From positions 1-6,395 of the forward strand of contig JAKSPR010000174.1 of assembly GCA_024404655.1 (NCBI GenBank): DNA of 6,395 nt. The letters are read 5' to 3'. How positions within the stretch are numbered: the first letter of the stretch is position 1; every line of letters starts with the position of its first letter. The notes beneath the pieces were generated by a model that was not told the origin of the DNA, did no database searches, and was given only the letters and a program-made list of their open reading frames with translations. Origin of the DNA: Clostridia bacterium. Lineage in GTDB: Bacteria; Bacillota; Clostridia; Oscillospirales; CAG-272. The position numbers were made by a program, and so were the translations under genes. Shown piece after piece: positions 6,199-6,395 of this stretch.

Positions 6199-6395
6199 TT
6201 ATACCAATTTTTGGCCAAGATCGTATGCTTTGGAAAGATAATCACCAAAGGTTTCATCGTGGCGTGTCTTCTTTTCGCCGGGATCAAACATGGTCCAGTG
6301 ATATTTACTGTAGTCCTTGACCTGCAGTGTATCGCCGCAGACGAAAACCTCTGTCGGACCGACAAAACGATCAAACGTGTTTTTATAGCCATCCA
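6199..6395 (-). CDS. Hypothetical protein, C-terminal part only (5' end outside window)
   Basis: Minus-strand frame ending at TAA 6199-6201 and open to the right edge: 64 residues, beginning DGYKNTFDRF and ending AYDLGQKLV. It is taken as the real coding frame because its composition is that of an ordinary soluble protein (mixed acidic, aromatic and hydrophobic residues, 'TEVFVCGDTLQVKDY', 'HWTMFDPGEKK'). The competing open frame gives an Arg/Thr/Ile-rich, signal-less extension of the DUF1801 gene. Its stop lies 22 bases upstream of the DUF1801 start, so it is probably the first visible gene of the same operon. I do not recognise the family from this fragment. Confidence 0.65.
   Translation of the reverse strand, partial: DGYKNTFDRFVGPTEVFVCGDTLQVKDYSKYHWTMFDPGEKKTRHDETFGDYLSKAYDLGQKLV

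Noticed and set aside
6177..6392. A longer 207-residue version of the DUF1801 gene starting near the right edge
   Set aside because: The extra 72 residues match no domain, a strong ribosome site lies right before ATG 6176, and another frame over the same bases (stop at 6199) gives a more protein-like sequence.

Overview
The window looks like a piece of chromosome from a low-to-moderate GC Bacillota, most likely a gut-type member of the Clostridia. The grounds are strong AGGAGG-like ribosome sites, a consensus sigma-A promoter, a BlaI/BlaR1-type regulatory pair, a lipobox lipoprotein and a GH36-like glycosidase. No rRNA, tRNA, CRISPR array, insertion sequence or phage gene is visible. Coding density is high, with no gap over about 200 bases.

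Layout: (1) Positions 3-2253, plus strand, hold a two-gene set. The first is the 3' part of a GH36/alpha-galactosidase-like glycoside hydrolase, cut by the window edge. Thirteen bases later comes a lipoprotein with a probable TIM-barrel, glycosidase-like domain. (2) At 2261-2296 a hairpin with T-tracts on both sides ends this pair and also serves the convergent operon. (3) Positions 5372-2331, minus strand, hold a BlaI-family repressor followed by a BlaR1/MecR1-like M56 membrane metallopeptidase. They are driven by a textbook promoter (TTGACA, 17 bases, TATACT) that overlaps one of two matching imperfect palindromes, the likely BlaI operators. (4) Positions 6395-5491, minus strand, hold a tight run of three genes: the 3' end of an unrecognised gene, a zinc-ribbon plus DUF1801 protein, and a DUF1905 protein, closed by a terminator at 5463-5486.

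The most interesting item is the sensor protease. The membrane and HExxH protease parts resemble BlaR1, but the outer domain is about 475 residues long. It shows no recognisable penicillin-binding sensor motifs and ends in about seven or eight leucine-rich-repeat-like units. Its partner BlaI lacks the Asn-Phe pair at the position where staphylococcal BlaI is cut. Together this suggests a BlaI/BlaR1 circuit retuned to a ligand other than a beta-lactam. That is an inference. No output gene other than the pair itself is identified in the window.
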